Origin: Planotetraspora silvatica
GTDB lineage: Bacteria > Actinomycetota > Actinomycetes > Streptosporangiales > Streptosporangiaceae
DNA length: 64,000 nt
Assembly (NCBI RefSeq): GCF_016863315.1
Contig: NZ_BOOQ01000041.1
Location: 1 to 64,000 of the forward strand
Direction: 5' to 3'
In this document: positions 44,567-52,997 of the stretch, piece by piece
Layout: each line of letters opens with the position of its first letter
Position numbering within the stretch: position 1 is the first letter of the stretch
Made by a program: the position numbers and the translations under genes
Notes under the pieces: generated by a model
The model's database searches: none
What the model saw: the letters and a program-made list of their open reading frames with translations, nothing else
What the model was told of the DNA's origin: nothing

Positions 44567-45187
44567 TCACGTCTGGTACTGACCGCCCCGGAAAAGCATG
44601 CTCTTGTGTGGCCGAGGACGGTCGCCGTGCTCATGTGCGACGTCGGACCGGTCGGCGGGCGTCGAACGCTTGGATTGAACTCGCAGCCTCTCCAAGCCGG
44701 CGAGGACGTCAGAGCGATTGCCAGACGCCTTCATCCATCGTGGCAGTCGCGCGAACATGGCCATCGTCGGCCGAGCAACGCCGCGCTCACGTAACCGGGC
44801 GCCGACGTAGGCCGCCAGCTCGTCGACGTGGTCCTCGTTGTAGGCCCAGAGGATTTGGCTGACACAACGGGTCTGAAGCCACAGAGGTCGACGGAAGAAC
44901 GGGTCCTCGGTGCCTCCCAATGTCACGCCGACCAACCCGGCCCCCCGCAGCTCGGGTGCCCACTCGGCGACGGCTCCGCACTCCCCGCAGGTCAAACGGC
45001 GGGGCTGGAACAGCAGCTCACTGAAGTATCTAAGTTCGGGAAGACCCGGCCGGGGAACGACGACGGCGCAACCGCCGCACCGTGGGCACACTACGAGGAT
45101 TCGGCCGGCGAACTGAGCCAACCACCGTCCAGGGTCGTGGTGGCGGTCCGGATCGATGCCCGGCTCAAGCTCCATGGCGGACACCAT
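44567..45187 (-). CDS. Zinc-ribbon protein of unknown function
   Basis: 206 residues from the chosen ATG (MVSAMELEPG; Met5 is an alternative). A four-cysteine ribbon is formed by CPRCGGCAVVV and LTCGECGA. The middle reads DPFFRRPLWLQT and ILWAYNEDHVDELAAYVGARLRERG, and the C-terminus LPRWMKASGNRSDVLAGLERL. I recall a conserved actinomycete family with these words (often labelled TFIIB-type zinc ribbon), of unknown role. It is tail-to-tail with the DUF1963-like gene's start region and divergent from the lipoprotein gene. Confidence 0.7.
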   Translation of the reverse strand: MVSAMELEPGIDPDRHHDPGRWLAQFAGRILVVCPRCGGCAVVVPRPGLPELRYFSELLFQPRRLTCGECGAVAEWAPELRGAGLVGVTLGGTEDPFFRRPLWLQTRCVSQILWAYNEDHVDELAAYVGARLRERGVARPTMAMFARLPRWMKASGNRSDVLAGLERLRVQSKRSTPADRSDVAHEHGDRPRPHKSMLFRGGQYQT

Positions 45188-45423
45188 TACAAAACAGCCA
45201 TCCTGTCCGCAACCAAGTTGCGTGCCCGCGCACATTCCACCTTCCTGATCACCCCGTATGCCGTCGACCCGCCCGAAGGGGAAGCAGGTCCGACGCCTCA
45301 TGCGCGGGGCGAACACCCCGCAAAGCGATCAAGTACAGCAGCCGCAGAGTCATCCAGCGATCCTGCCCTCGCTCCTGGACGGCAACGGTGAACCAGTCGA
45401 AGGCGGGATACGTCGTGGAAGGC

Positions 45424-46383
45424 ATGAGAGCTTCTTGGCTCGTACTGGCGGTCGGCGCGATCGTGATGGCCGGATGCGGCCAGGGGGCCGCCCTGGTAGC
45501 CCCGGGTTCGACGGACGTCGACGAGCCCGCGGCCGTGGTCGCGGAGCGGTGGCGGGCGACGGGGCTGTCCGAGGAGTGGGCGCGCGGGTTCGTCCCCCGG
45601 GAGGAGCTCACAGTCCTGGGCAAGGATGTTCAGTTCACCGGTCTCAGCAAGCTGGCCTTCGTAGCCGGGAGATGGGAACTGCACGCGGATCTGCCAGGCA
45701 GCGCTCCCTCCCACGGTGAGATCCGGTGGCTTGACGGGACGACGATGACATTGCCGCTGCTGCCGGCCTCGGCGGCGTACGAGGAGATGAGCGCGCCCAA
45801 CCCGCACCAGAAGTGCGCTCCGGGCGAGTGTGGGCTGCTTACGGTCATCGGGGCGCGCCTGGGCGAGGTCCAGATCCAGACCAGCCGGGGCCCGGCGATC
45901 GTCCCGGCGTGGCAGTTCAGCGTGCGGGACGTGCCGGGTACGTTCAGCCGGGTAGCGATTGCTCCCACGGCGACACCTCCGGCTCTTGGAGCGGCGGAGG
46001 TCAACGGCTACCAGCCGGGTGAAGGGACGACCGTCCGGCTCGAGTACATGTCTGGTAGCTGTGAAACGCTGCACCGCGTGCGAAGCTTCGAGGCGGACGA
46101 CCTGGTGGTGGTCGATCTCGATGTTGGGGCGGTCGACGGTGTCTGCAGTGGAACTGCCCTGGGATTGGTCGGGGCCACCCAGGTCACACTGGCCAAGCCA
46201 CTCGGCGACCGGATCCTGCTGGACGCGTCGAGCGGGCTGCCGGTGCCGTACAGGGTGATCCAGTCCCCGGCCATGTCGCCGCCGGACAGTTCACCATCCC
46301 CACCAACCGTGGAATCGCCGACCCCGGATGCCTCCCCGCCAGACCACGCCTCGCTGCCACTGCGGACCCCCTCTCCTACATGA
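45424..46383 (+). CDS. Putative secreted lipoprotein
   Basis: 319 residues. A short signal peptide ends in the lipobox M-A-G-C (Cys18). The mature part shows a two-domain beta-rich protein with conserved cysteines (QKCAPGECGLLTV, SGSCETLH, DGVCSGTAL), and the last 50 residues are Pro/Ser/Thr-rich, probably a cell-wall spanning tail. I do not recognise a catalytic motif. ATG 45424 is chosen for its signal peptide; in-frame GTG 45415 is an alternative. It is the last protein gene in the tRNA-bounded block. Confidence 0.75.
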   Translation: MRASWLVLAVGAIVMAGCGQGAALVAPGSTDVDEPAAVVAERWRATGLSEEWARGFVPREELTVLGKDVQFTGLSKLAFVAGRWELHADLPGSAPSHGEIRWLDGTTMTLPLLPASAAYEEMSAPNPHQKCAPGECGLLTVIGARLGEVQIQTSRGPAIVPAWQFSVRDVPGTFSRVAIAPTATPPALGAAEVNGYQPGEGTTVRLEYMSGSCETLHRVRSFEADDLVVVDLDVGAVDGVCSGTALGLVGATQVTLAKPLGDRILLDASSGLPVPYRVIQSPAMSPPDSSPSPPTVESPTPDASPPDHASLPLRTPSPT

Positions 46384-46605
46384 CTCAGGAGTGTCTTGCG
46401 CAAGTGGTCGGGGATGGCCGTGGAATCGCGCCTAATCGGTTTCACCGCCGGGACCCTTCGGTGTCGCCGGAAGACTCGGAATCGTTCCGGAACCCCGCGA
46501 AATCCCTGAGCCGACCTGCGAAAACATAGTCAAGATCATTCCGGACATGTTCCAGGAGTGGTGGCATCCGGCTGCTTTCGGCGGCCTGCGCGGCGAGAGC
46601 CGTAC

Positions 46606-46644
46606 CAAGAAAAAGACCAGCTCAGAGCGCATCTGGGCTGGTCT
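46606..46644 (-). terminator. Intrinsic terminator of the tRNA-Arg gene
   Basis: Read on the minus strand, AGACCAGC pairs with GCTGGTCT, with an inner CAGA/TCTG extension, and the stem runs directly into TTTTTCTT. It lies seven bases beyond the tRNA 3' end. Confidence 0.85.
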
Positions 46645-46650
46645 GGGGAG

Positions 46651-46724
46651 CGCGCCCTGCAGGATTCGAACCTGCGACCGTCGGATTAGAAGTCCGATGC
46701 TCTATCCGGCTGAGCTAAGGGCGC
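46651..46724 (-). tRNA. tRNA-Arg (anticodon TCT)
   Basis: 74 bases fold as a cloverleaf. The acceptor stem GCGCCCT pairs with AGGGCGC, the D arm is AGCTCAGCCGGATAGAGC, the anticodon loop CTTCTAA gives TCT, and the T arm contains GGTTCGAATCC. CCA is not encoded. Its 3' part (25 bases) is repeated at 38686-38711. Confidence 0.95.
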
Positions 46725-46783
46725 TCGTGCCTAATTCTGCATGATCCCACGAGTGCCTGAACAACTGGTATTCGGCCGGAGGG

Positions 46784-47764
46784 TCAGATCGTGCCGCGCG
46801 GGGCCAGTCCTGCCTTGCGGTAGATCTCGTCGATGACCGCCATGTTGGCGATCGAATCGGACGGGGGCGTGAGGTTGCCCTCCCCGGTCTCCACGGCCGA
46901 TACGAACGCGCGGAGCTGGTAGGTGTACGTCGCCTCGCCGGCCACCCGTTCCCGCTTCGTGACGCCGTCCACCGTGTACGACAGTCGGTGGAAGGCCTGG
47001 GGGGCGATGAAGTTGAACACGCGCATCTGCCCGCGCGATCCGACCACCCTGGCGGAGATTTTCAGCAGCTGTGATGACCACAACGAGGCGTTGACCCGGC
47101 CGGTCGCCCCTGAAGGGAACTCCAGCGAGGCCGACATCGCCCGATCCACCCCCGGCGAGCGCAGCAACGCCCGCGCCGCCCGGACGGTCGGCTCTCCGCC
47201 GCCCAGAAGACGCGCCAGGTGGACGGCGTAGCATCCGGCGTCCATGAGCGCCCCGCCGGAGAGGGGCAGTGAATACCGGATGTCCGAGAAGCGGGGGAGC
47301 GGGAAGCAGAGCCACGTCTCGATCTGCTTGATCTCGCCGAGCTCCCCGACGATCGACACCATCCGGTCGGCGAGCGGGTGATACCGGTAGTGGAAGGCCT
47401 CCATCACGACGAGTCCGTGCTTGTCGGCCGCTTCGGCCACCGACCTGGCCTCGGACTCGTTCGACGCGAGCGGCTTCTCACACAGCACGTGTTTGCCGGC
47501 CTCCAGCGCCCGGAGGGTCCATTCGGCGTGCCGGGCGTTCGGCAGCGGGTTGTAGACCGCGTCGATCGACGGGTCGGCGATCAGGGCCTCGTAGGACTCG
47601 TGGACCACCGGTATGGCGTGTTTGGCGGCGAATGCTTCGGCGCGTGATCGGTCTCGGGCGGCCACTGCCGCGACCTCGACGCCCGGCACCAGCTTCGCGG
47701 GCTTGATCAAGGCGGACGGGGTGATCCGGGCGGCTCCGAGCGTTCCGATTCGCACGCGGATCAT
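46784..47764 (-). CDS. Gfo/Idh/MocA-family oxidoreductase
   Basis: 326 residues. The N-terminal NAD(P)-binding fold starts RIGTLGAARITPSA. The family's catalytic lysine lies in HVLCEKPLASN (about residue 97), then VVMEAFHYRYHPL and GGALMDAGCYAVHLAR. These enzymes oxidise or reduce sugars, cyclitols or related compounds; the substrate is unknown. It is on the same strand as the tRNA and lies just outside the tRNA-bounded block. Confidence 0.9.
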   Translation of the reverse strand: MIRVRIGTLGAARITPSALIKPAKLVPGVEVAAVAARDRSRAEAFAAKHAIPVVHESYEALIADPSIDAVYNPLPNARHAEWTLRALEAGKHVLCEKPLASNESEARSVAEAADKHGLVVMEAFHYRYHPLADRMVSIVGELGEIKQIETWLCFPLPRFSDIRYSLPLSGGALMDAGCYAVHLARLLGGGEPTVRAARALLRSPGVDRAMSASLEFPSGATGRVNASLWSSQLLKISARVVGSRGQMRVFNFIAPQAFHRLSYTVDGVTKRERVAGEATYTYQLRAFVSAVETGEGNLTPPSDSIANMAVIDEIYRKAGLAPRGTI

Positions 47765-47892
47765 CTTAAATGCCGATTCTCACCGGGATGTGACCAGTGA
47801 TCGATATTTCCGGCATGGACCATCAGAACATGCCGAAAAGGTGTGACCGAAATGGGGGCAAGGCCAGATCCTCACCGCTAAGGTGAATCGCT

Positions 47893-48714
47893 ATGGTCGT
47901 GCGTTCGACTCCTTCGGCGGTCTTCCTCGGCGGTGAAATCACCGAAGGAGTTCTGCGGGTGGGTGCCAGTGTCCGGCGCCCGATGAGGGACTGCTCGGCG
48001 TCGGTCCACGCGCTGCTGCGGCACCTCGAATCGGCCGGGTTCGCCGGGGCGCCCCGCGTGCTCGGCGTCGAAGGGCAGACGGAGATCCTCTCCTATGTCC
48101 AGGGTGAGGTCCCCGCACGTCCCCTTCCGGGCTATGCCGTGAGCGACGCCACTCTCGTCGCGCTCGCCGGTCTCCTGCGAAGGTTCCACGACGCCGCCGC
48201 CTCCTTCGAACCGGCTTCCGGGGCGGTCTGGGAGGACGGTTCCGCTCTCGACGACGATCCCGAACTCGTCGGCCACTGCGACGTCACTCCCGCGAACGTC
48301 GTCTTCCGCGAGGAGCCCTCTCCCGCTGGGCAGGCGCGGCTTGTGCCGTACGCGCTGATCGATTTCGACCTGGCGCGGCCGACGACCCGGCTGTTCGACG
48401 TGGTCACCACGTTGCGGCACTGGGCGCCGATCGCCGACCCGCTCGATCGAGACCCGCTCCAGCGCGGCCTCGACGTCGGTGCGCGGTTGCGGCTGTTCTG
48501 CGACGCGTACGGCCTGGCCCCGCGCGACAGATTGCGGCTGGTGGAGACGGCCAGGACCCGGTTCGACCGGTCCTACCTGGCGATGCGCGAGAAGGCGGAG
48601 ACCCGCGGCGGAGGCTGGGCGCGCACGTGGGAAGAGGGTGCGGGTCAGCGGATCAGAAGGGCCGCCCGCTGGCTCGACGCCAATGAGGACGCCCTCCACC
48701 AACACCTCATCTGA
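47893..48714 (+). CDS. Aminoglycoside phosphotransferase-family protein
   Basis: 273 residues. The kinase-like fold is shown by VGHCDVTPANVVF (catalytic loop, Asp) and YALIDFDLARP (metal-binding Asp), with ALAGLLRRFHDA before them. A short N-terminal lobe lacks an obvious lysine motif beyond VRRPMRD. Such proteins phosphorylate small molecules or are inactive relatives; the substrate is unknown. A C-rich tract follows directly after the stop codon. Confidence 0.85.
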   Translation: MVVRSTPSAVFLGGEITEGVLRVGASVRRPMRDCSASVHALLRHLESAGFAGAPRVLGVEGQTEILSYVQGEVPARPLPGYAVSDATLVALAGLLRRFHDAAASFEPASGAVWEDGSALDDDPELVGHCDVTPANVVFREEPSPAGQARLVPYALIDFDLARPTTRLFDVVTTLRHWAPIADPLDRDPLQRGLDVGARLRLFCDAYGLAPRDRLRLVETARTRFDRSYLAMREKAETRGGGWARTWEEGAGQRIRRAARWLDANEDALHQHLI

Positions 48715-48717
48715 TCC

Positions 48718-48746
48718 CACCCCCCACCCCCACCCCCGCACCCCCC
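48718..48746 (-). other. G-quadruplex-forming tract on the minus strand
   Basis: Four runs of five or six C separated by one to three bases start three bases after the phosphotransferase stop. The complement is a classic four-run G-quadruplex motif. It may pause polymerase or act with the repeats that follow. Confidence 0.6.
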
Positions 48747-48748
48747 GT

Positions 48749-48867
48749 CGTGATCATGCACACCTTCGGAAACCTGCCTCACGACCTGGTGTTTCACCTG
48801 TCGTGATCATGCACACCTTCGCGGACGCGCCCACCGACCTGGGCGAACCCTCGCCGTGATCATGCAC
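48749..48867 (+). repeat. 53-bp tandem repeat array, left of cobD (three cores)
   Basis: The 13-mer CGTGATCATGCAC occurs at 48749, 48802 and 48855, exactly 53 bp apart. The 40 bases between cores are also related to each other and to the right-hand array (ACCTTCG, then CGACCTGG). The array ends 33 bp before the cobD start. Confidence 0.9.
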
Positions 48868-48900
48868 GCGCCCCTCCCCGCATGCCGTACAGAGACGGGA

Positions 48901-49872
48901 ATGCGCCAGAATGCCCAGGTGATCAGGGGAAGTGGCACGACGGCAGGGATCTTTCTGGGCGCGGCGGTCGACGCGGTCGTGGGAGATCCGCGGCGCGGCC
49001 ATCCGGTGGCGGTGTTCGGCAGCCGCGTCTCCGCCCTGGAAAAGCGCATATATCGCGACTCAAGGCTTGCTGGAACGGCGTTCACCGTGATCTGCGTCGG
49101 TGCCGTCGGAGGCCTCGGGCTACTCGCCGACCGGCTGACCCGCTCGCGTCCTCTCGCGCGTACGGCCGTCACGGCCGCCGCGACCTGGGCCGTCCTCGGG
49201 GGGACGACCCTGGCCGAAGAGGGCGCGCACATGGCCGGCTCTCTGGAGTCGGGCGATCTCCGCGCCGCCCGCGAACGGCTGCCGCACCTGTGCGGCCGCG
49301 ACCCCGCCGGTCTCGATGCCGAGGAGCTCGCCAGGGCGACCGTCGAGTCGATCGCCGAGAACACCTCCGACGCCGTCGTCGCGCCGCTCGTGTGGGGAGC
49401 GGTCGCGGGCGTGCCCGGCCTGGTGGCCTACCGTGCGATTAACACTCTGGACGCCATGGTCGGCCACCGGTCGCCGCGTTACAACCGGTTCGGCTGGGCG
49501 TCCGCGCGGCTCGACGACGTCGCCAACTTCGTGCCCGCGCGGCTGACCGGCCTGCTCACGGCCGCCCTCGCCCCGGTCGTCGACGGCTCCCCCCGCCGCG
49601 CGCTCGCCGTGCTGCGGCGCGACGGACACCGCCATCCCAGCCCCAACGCCGGGCGGTGCGAGGCCGCCTTCGCCGGCGCGCTCGGCGTACGGCTCGGCGG
49701 CGCCAACAATTACGGCGGCCGCGTGGAGCATCGCCCCGAGCTGGGTGACGGCCCGCGACCCGCGGTGGCGGATGTCCGCAGGTCTGTACGGCTGGCCCGG
49801 GCGGTGTCGTACTCGGCGGTGGCGCTGGCGGTGGGCGCGAGGCTGCTGCGCTGTACGAACCGTGATGCATGA
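48901..49872 (+). CDS. cobD: Adenosylcobinamide-phosphate synthase (CobD/CbiB)
   Basis: 323-residue membrane protein of cobalamin synthesis that joins cobyric acid to aminopropanol phosphate. Family motifs are clear: GDPRRGHPVAVFGS near the start, ESIAENTSDAVVAPL around 157, and NTLDAMVGHRSPRYNRFGWASARLDD. Several hydrophobic segments fit CbiB. ATG 48901 is preceded by GAGACGGGA. No other cobalamin gene is nearby. The last codons and stop are formed by the first core of the right-hand repeat array, and a second array ends just upstream, so the gene is boxed in by inverted repeats. Confidence 0.92.
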   Translation: MRQNAQVIRGSGTTAGIFLGAAVDAVVGDPRRGHPVAVFGSRVSALEKRIYRDSRLAGTAFTVICVGAVGGLGLLADRLTRSRPLARTAVTAAATWAVLGGTTLAEEGAHMAGSLESGDLRAARERLPHLCGRDPAGLDAEELARATVESIAENTSDAVVAPLVWGAVAGVPGLVAYRAINTLDAMVGHRSPRYNRFGWASARLDDVANFVPARLTGLLTAALAPVVDGSPRRALAVLRRDGHRHPSPNAGRCEAAFAGALGVRLGGANNYGGRVEHRPELGDGPRPAVADVRRSVRLARAVSYSAVALAVGARLLRCTNRDA

Positions 49873-50072
49873 TCACGACCGGTGAAACACCAGGTCACGA
49901 GGCACGTCGACGAAAGCGTGCATGATCACGAATCGTGAACGCCCAGGTCAGGGCAGAGGTTTCCGAAAGTGTGCATGATCACGGCAAGGAAACGCGCAGG
50001 TCGCGAGGCGCATCGCCGAACCTGTGCATGATCACGCCGCTGTGCGTGATCACGCCGCTGTGCATGATCACG
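49865..50072 (-). repeat. 53-bp tandem repeat array, right of cobD (inverted, six cores)
   Basis: GTGCATGATCACG, the complement of the left-hand core, occurs at 49865 (first base changed), 49918, 49971 and 50024, all 53 bp apart. Two more at 50042 (one change) and 50060 follow at 18-bp steps. The spacers align with those of the left array in reverse. The first core overlaps the cobD stop codon. Confidence 0.9.
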
Positions 50073-50166
50073 CCCAAAGAGAGGGGGGTTGCCGGATGTG
50101 GGAAGGGAATCGGCTGCCGAGTTATCCGACCTTGGGCATATCGCCGTGCCGGGCCGTGGCAGGAAC

Positions 50167-51081
50167 ATGGCGAGCATGACAGCAGTGGTGGAGGCCGAAG
50201 GGCTGACCAAGTTCTACGGCAGGCGCAAGGGCCTGGAGGACCTCACCCTCCAGATCCAGCCGGGGGAGGTCTTCGGATATCTCGGGCCCAACGGCGCGGG
50301 GAAGACGACGACGATCCGGCTGCTCCTCGACGTGATCCGGCCGACCTCCGGCCGGGCGACGGTGCTCGGGGCGGACACCCGCGACACCGCCGTGCGCGCC
50401 CGGATCGGGTACCTTCCCGGCGAGCTCGCGCTCGAAGGGCGGGACAGGGCCCATGACTTCCTGAACTTCATGGCCGACGTCCGGGGCGGGGTGAGCCGCG
50501 GCCGGATCGACGAGCTCGCCGAGCGGCTGGACGCCGACCTGTCGATCAGGATGGGCCAGCTCTCCAAGGGCAACAAGCAGAAGGTCGGCCTCATCCAGGC
50601 GTTCATGCACGAGCCGGAGCTGCTCATCCTCGACGAGCCGACGAGCGGCCTCGACCCGTTGGTCCAGCAGGAGTTCCTGACCATGGTCAGAGAGGTCCGT
50701 ACGGCCGGCCGTACCGTGCTGATGTCGTCCCACGTGCTGGCCGAGGTCCAGAACGTGGCCGACCGCGTCGGCATCGTCCGCGGCGGGCGCCTGGTCGCGG
50801 TGGAGGACGTCGCGGCCCTGCGGGAGCGGGCGGTCCGCCACGTCGAGTTCCACTTCGACGCGCCTGTGCCCCCGGAGGCGTTCGAGGGTCTGCCCGGCGT
50901 GCGGGACGTCGTGGTGGCGGGCGCGAGCCTCCGTTGCACGATCGACGGCCGGCCGGACGCCCTCATCAAGGCCGCGGCGAAGTTCACCGTGGTCCACATG
51001 GTCAGCTCCGAGCCCGACCTCGAAGAGATCTTCCTCACCTACTACAGCGAGGAGGCCCCCCGTGCCCACGCTGGTGCGTAA
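50167..51081 (+). CDS. ABC transporter ATP-binding protein
   Basis: 304 residues. Walker A GPNGAGKTTT, signature LSKGNKQKVGL and Walker B LLILDEPTSGLDP are intact, followed by the H-loop SSHVLAEV. A CcmA/NatA-type C-terminal domain ends the protein. With the next gene it forms an exporter of unknown cargo. ATG 50167 (behind AGGAA) and ATG 50176 are both possible. The end overlaps the permease start by 20 bases. Confidence 0.9.
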   Translation: MASMTAVVEAEGLTKFYGRRKGLEDLTLQIQPGEVFGYLGPNGAGKTTTIRLLLDVIRPTSGRATVLGADTRDTAVRARIGYLPGELALEGRDRAHDFLNFMADVRGGVSRGRIDELAERLDADLSIRMGQLSKGNKQKVGLIQAFMHEPELLILDEPTSGLDPLVQQEFLTMVREVRTAGRTVLMSSHVLAEVQNVADRVGIVRGGRLVAVEDVAALRERAVRHVEFHFDAPVPPEAFEGLPGVRDVVVAGASLRCTIDGRPDALIKAAAKFTVVHMVSSEPDLEEIFLTYYSEEAPRAHAGA

Positions 51082-51862
51082 GACCCTCCGTGACTACCGC
51101 CGGAGCGTCATCGGGTGGCTGATCGGCATCTCGGCCTTCCTGTCGCTCTACCTGTCGATCTATCCGAGCATCCGGAGCAATCCGGAGTTCTACCAGCAGG
51201 CCGCCCTGTCGAAGTACCCCGGCCCGCTGAAGGACCTCATGGGCGGGCTCGCCGACATCGCGTCGGGCACCGGCTACCTCCAGACGGTCGTCTACCAGCT
51301 CCTCGTCCCGCTGCTCCTGATCATGTTCGCGATGACCCTCGGGACCCGGGCGATCGCCGTCCCCGAGGAGGAGGGGACGCTGGAGCTCACGATGACGCTG
51401 CCGATCGACCGCAGGCGGCTCGTCCTGGAGCGCTGGGCGGCCTTCGCGCTCGGCCTGCTGGCCGTCGCGCTGGTGACGATGGTCCTGGTTCTGGCACTGT
51501 CGGCGGTGGGCGACCTCAAGGTGCCGGCGGGCAACATCGTCGCCGCGCACGCCGGGCTGTTCCTGATCGCCTTCTTCTTCGGCACGCTGACGCTGGCCCT
51601 GGGCGCCGCGACGGGCAAGAGGGCTCTCGCGCTCGCCGTGGGCGGAGGTTACGCCGTCGGGGGCTACGTGATCGAGACGCTCGGCAAGAGCGTCGATGCG
51701 ATCTCGTGGCTGCGCTGGGTCTCTCCGTTCCACTACTACCTGGACGGCCGGCCGGTCTTCCAGGGCTGGCCGGTGGGGGACTACCTCGTGCTCCTCGGCG
51801 CGACCGCCGTGCTCGCGATGACGGCGATGCTCGCCTTCGAGCGGCGTGACGTAGGGGTCTGA
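51062..51862 (+). CDS. ABC transporter permease (ABC-2 type)
   Basis: 266 residues with six hydrophobic segments (about 17-37, 80-100, 120-145, 155-180, 185-205 and 235-255). A conserved-looking cytoplasmic segment AIAVPEEEGTLELTMTLPIDRRRLVLERW sits after the second, typical of ABC-2 permeases that pair with CcmA-like ATPases. It starts with GTG inside the ATPase gene and its stop overlaps the next ATG by one base. Cargo unknown. Confidence 0.88.
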   Translation: MPTLVRKTLRDYRRSVIGWLIGISAFLSLYLSIYPSIRSNPEFYQQAALSKYPGPLKDLMGGLADIASGTGYLQTVVYQLLVPLLLIMFAMTLGTRAIAVPEEEGTLELTMTLPIDRRRLVLERWAAFALGLLAVALVTMVLVLALSAVGDLKVPAGNIVAAHAGLFLIAFFFGTLTLALGAATGKRALALAVGGGYAVGGYVIETLGKSVDAISWLRWVSPFHYYLDGRPVFQGWPVGDYLVLLGATAVLAMTAMLAFERRDVGV

Positions 51863-52914
51863 TGGACGACGTTCTCGCTCGGGTTAGTGAGGCGACCGGG
51901 GTGCCCGCCGACCTTCTCGGCGGGTACCTCTCGGTGCTCGCGGCCACGGCCGCGACCGGACGGTTACCCGGCCGGGCCGAAGTGGACGACCTGAGGGCCT
52001 GCGGCGCGCTCGCCGCCGAGCGCGGCATCCCCCTGCGCGTGCTCGCCGACGCCTGCCTGCACGCCGCCGAGCTCACGGCGGGCGGTGCCTTCGGCGCCGT
52101 ACGGCGGAGCATGGCGGCCTTCGCGGAGGGTTACGAGGAGGCGCAGTTCACGGCCATCAGGAAGGAGGAGGAAGGCCGCCGCGAGTTCGTCGCCGACCTG
52201 TTGCAGGGCCGGGCCGACGCCCGGCGGGCCGAGCACTTCGGGCTGCGCCTGGCCGAGGCCTACATGGCGACCGTCGTCAAGGCCGACAGGCCCCTGGCCG
52301 GAGGAGACCCGCTGATCCGGAGGATCGAGCAGGCTCTGATCGCCAGGTTCGGTTCGCACAACATCCTGGTGGCCGCGCGGGACGGCCTGCTCGTGTGCGT
52401 CTCCCCGGGCTCGCTGAGCGCGGCCGGAGGCGAGTTCGTCCACCACGTGCGGTCGGCGCTGACGACCTGGCGGGCGGGTGTGGGCAGACCGCACTCGGGT
52501 CCCGGCGGGATCGTCACCTCCTATCAGGAGGCCGCCGGAGCCATCGAGCTCGGCGAGCGGCTCGGCCTCCGCCCACAGGTGCTGAAGGCCGCGGACCTGC
52601 TCGTCTTCCCCGTCCTGCTCCGGGACAGGAGCGCGATCGTCGACCTCGTCTCCACCGTGCTCGAGCCGCTCACCAAGGCTCGCGGCGGGCCCGAGGCCCT
52701 GCTGGAGACGTTGGAGGCGGTCTTCGCGTCCCAGGGGAACCACACCGCCGCCGCGCGCAGGCTGGGCATCAGCACCCGGACCATCACCTACCGGCTGGAG
52801 CGCATCCGCAGGCTGACGGGGTTCTCCCCGACCGACCCCACGCAGCGGTTCACCCTGGAGACGGCGGTGCTCGGAGCCCGTTTGCTGGAGTGGCCCGCCC
52901 AGCCGCTGCCGTAG
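51862..52914 (+). CDS. PucR/CdaR-family transcriptional regulator
   Basis: 350 residues. The C-terminal helix-turn-helix is clear (FASQGNHTAAARRLGISTRTITYRLERIRRLTG), following a GGDEF-like/regulatory middle (ITSYQEAAGAIELGERLG-type, here VTSYQEAAGAIELGERLG). The N-terminal helical part is of the RsbRD-like type often found in this family (DVLARVSEATG). TGATG overlap places it in the operon with the ABC exporter, which it may control. Confidence 0.87.
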   Translation: MDDVLARVSEATGVPADLLGGYLSVLAATAATGRLPGRAEVDDLRACGALAAERGIPLRVLADACLHAAELTAGGAFGAVRRSMAAFAEGYEEAQFTAIRKEEEGRREFVADLLQGRADARRAEHFGLRLAEAYMATVVKADRPLAGGDPLIRRIEQALIARFGSHNILVAARDGLLVCVSPGSLSAAGGEFVHHVRSALTTWRAGVGRPHSGPGGIVTSYQEAAGAIELGERLGLRPQVLKAADLLVFPVLLRDRSAIVDLVSTVLEPLTKARGGPEALLETLEAVFASQGNHTAAARRLGISTRTITYRLERIRRLTGFSPTDPTQRFTLETAVLGARLLEWPAQPLP

Positions 52915-52997
52915 ATCGGATGCTGTAATCGGATGCCGCAGATCGAAACAGGATCATGCCCCCGTGCGGCCGCCCGTTCCTGTCTTATATTCGTGCC

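Noticed and set aside
46547-46744. 65-residue plus-strand ORF ending in CRIRTCDRRIRSPMLYPAELRAL
   Set aside because: This is the well-known false translation of a tRNA gene read on the opposite strand (tRNA-Arg at 46651-46724).
48749-50072. CRISPR array
   Set aside because: The regular spacing looked CRISPR-like, but the spacers resemble each other, the core is only 13 bp, the two arrays are inverted and there are no cas genes.
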